In this document: positions 63,167 to 64,000 of the stretch, one piece after another
Numbering within the stretch: the stretch's first letter is position 1
Layout: every line of letters starts with the position of its first letter
Position numbers and translations under genes: made by a program
Notes under the pieces: model-generated
Told to the model about the DNA's origin: nothing
The model's database searches: none
What the model saw: only the letters and a program-made list of their open reading frames with translations
NCBI GenBank assembly: GCA_914767715.1
Contig: OU612067.1
Span: forward strand, 8,804,001-8,868,000
DNA from: Membranipora membranacea
Lineage: Eukaryota; Bryozoa; Gymnolaemata; Cheilostomatida; Membraniporidae
Length of the DNA stretch: 64,000 nt
Reading direction: 5' to 3'

Positions 63167-64000
63167 ATTCGAGGCAGGTTATGTGACAAAAGTGAAATAT
63201 TCGGGGAATGAGACACAACTTAGTATGGTCTTCTTTTCACATCATCAAACTTTTGATTGAAGTACTTTAAACGTTACAAGATGTAGTAAACCTTTTAATC
63301 TCCGATATTTGACACTTTTCAATGGTACAAAAAATAGATGATTGCCACCGTGCCGTAGAAACTTTCACTGTGTATTCCTCGGAATGCACTAATTATGGAA
63401 TTAACCTCCGGTAGACACTGAGAAATTAGCCTGAGTTTTTGAGGTTTTGAATCCTCTAAGGTTGAGAACCCTAAATAAGCCTCCAGTAGACTCTGAGAAA
63501 ATAGCCTGAGATTGGAGGAGACATTTGTTTACTCATGATTACCATGTCTGCATCCCATATCAATACTTAATTTGTTAGTCATGGGGTTACTTTGATTAAC
63601 AGTCTAAGTATTGCTATTAATTAATTTATTGGTTATTATTTTCTGTCAAACTATCAACAATAGAAGCTCTGTTGTGCCCGTCAAAACATAACCTACATTA
63701 TGGTCTGTTTCAGGACGCCACCAGTTTAGGAGAGAGAGATTTTTGTTTTGCATTTCAAGTCTTGTCTGGGATATGAAAAAACATCCAGGGGAGATAATAT
63801 CAGATTTCCCAATGTGAATGCTACAGCCAGGAAAAAAGCCCTGTTGTGCAGCAATTTTTATGTTTTGACATGGCTCATATCCAATAATTTCTTAATATCA
63901 AAAAAGTTTTGGCGTTGGCATAGATATACGCATCCCAAAATGCAATGTACCAGATCTTTGTTTCAGCAAAAGTATTTTTATTGCCTATATATACATTTGT

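Larger units (their letters stand above)
61528..64000. other. upstream/intronic region of the TGF-beta gene, repeat-rich
   Basis: No further exon of the ligand was recognised. The region holds the family B element at 62470-62537, a G-rich stretch at 62898-62948, the family A element at 63013-63166, and a direct repeat of the TAGCCTGAG type (gagaaa-tagcctgag) at about 63420-63440 and 63493-63511. It is probably intron and promoter of the ligand gene. Confidence 0.5.

Noticed and set aside
1-64000. tRNA, rRNA or viral/retroviral coding sequence
   Set aside because: Reading both strands, I found no reverse transcriptase, integrase or transposase motif and no tRNA-like cloverleaf I could support. 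A tRNAscan or HMM search would be needed to exclude weak cases.

Overview
The window is a stretch of nuclear DNA from an invertebrate animal. Coding sequence is split into many small exons with GT..AG introns from about 65 bp to over 4 kb. Gene content is typically metazoan: a secreted haem peroxidase, a TSP1/LamG/EGF matrix protein, a TGF-beta ligand, a PAN plus C-type lectin protein and a SAM-domain protein. I cannot fix the phylum; the AT-rich, MITE-littered sequence would fit a sponge or another invertebrate, but that is only a guess. All gene models below were built by hand from splice sites, reading phase and domain motifs.

Layout. 1-6.0 kb: three small minus-strand exons of a SAM-domain gene that runs off the left edge. 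6.8-8.2 kb: the 3' part of an unrecognised single-pass membrane protein gene (minus). 8.3-20.3 kb: a tandem array of three plus-strand paralogues (about 4.4, 3.3 and 3.3 kb) encoding Thr-rich mucin-like membrane proteins with an identical six-exon plan. The middle copy carries several disabling lesions. 21.0-29.0 kb: a complete 13-exon animal haem peroxidase gene (minus, 668 aa). 29.3-29.8 kb: a weak candidate small plus-strand gene, head to head with the peroxidase. 32.2-49.8 kb: a complete 14-exon secreted matrix protein gene (minus, 787 aa), with an NtA/NTR-like domain, TSP1, LamG/TSPN, TSP1, seven EGF domains and a basic tail. 50-56.7 kb: intergenic, with a 167-bp tandem repeat and foldback elements. 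56.7-59.8 kb: PAN/apple plus C-type lectin gene (plus, 243 aa). 60.7-61.5 kb: last exon of a TGF-beta-family ligand (minus). 61.5-64 kb: intergenic, repeat-rich.

Most proteins here are secreted or at the cell surface. The most novel part is the mucin-like receptor array. Its members share a Cys-containing N-terminal segment, a Thr-rich stalk of very variable length, a transmembrane helix, a cytoplasmic YxxM motif and a Ser/Lys-rich tail. Nothing in the sequence shows that the neighbouring genes act in one pathway. The intergenic DNA holds at least four families of short foldback elements, some with clear 9-bp target-site duplications.
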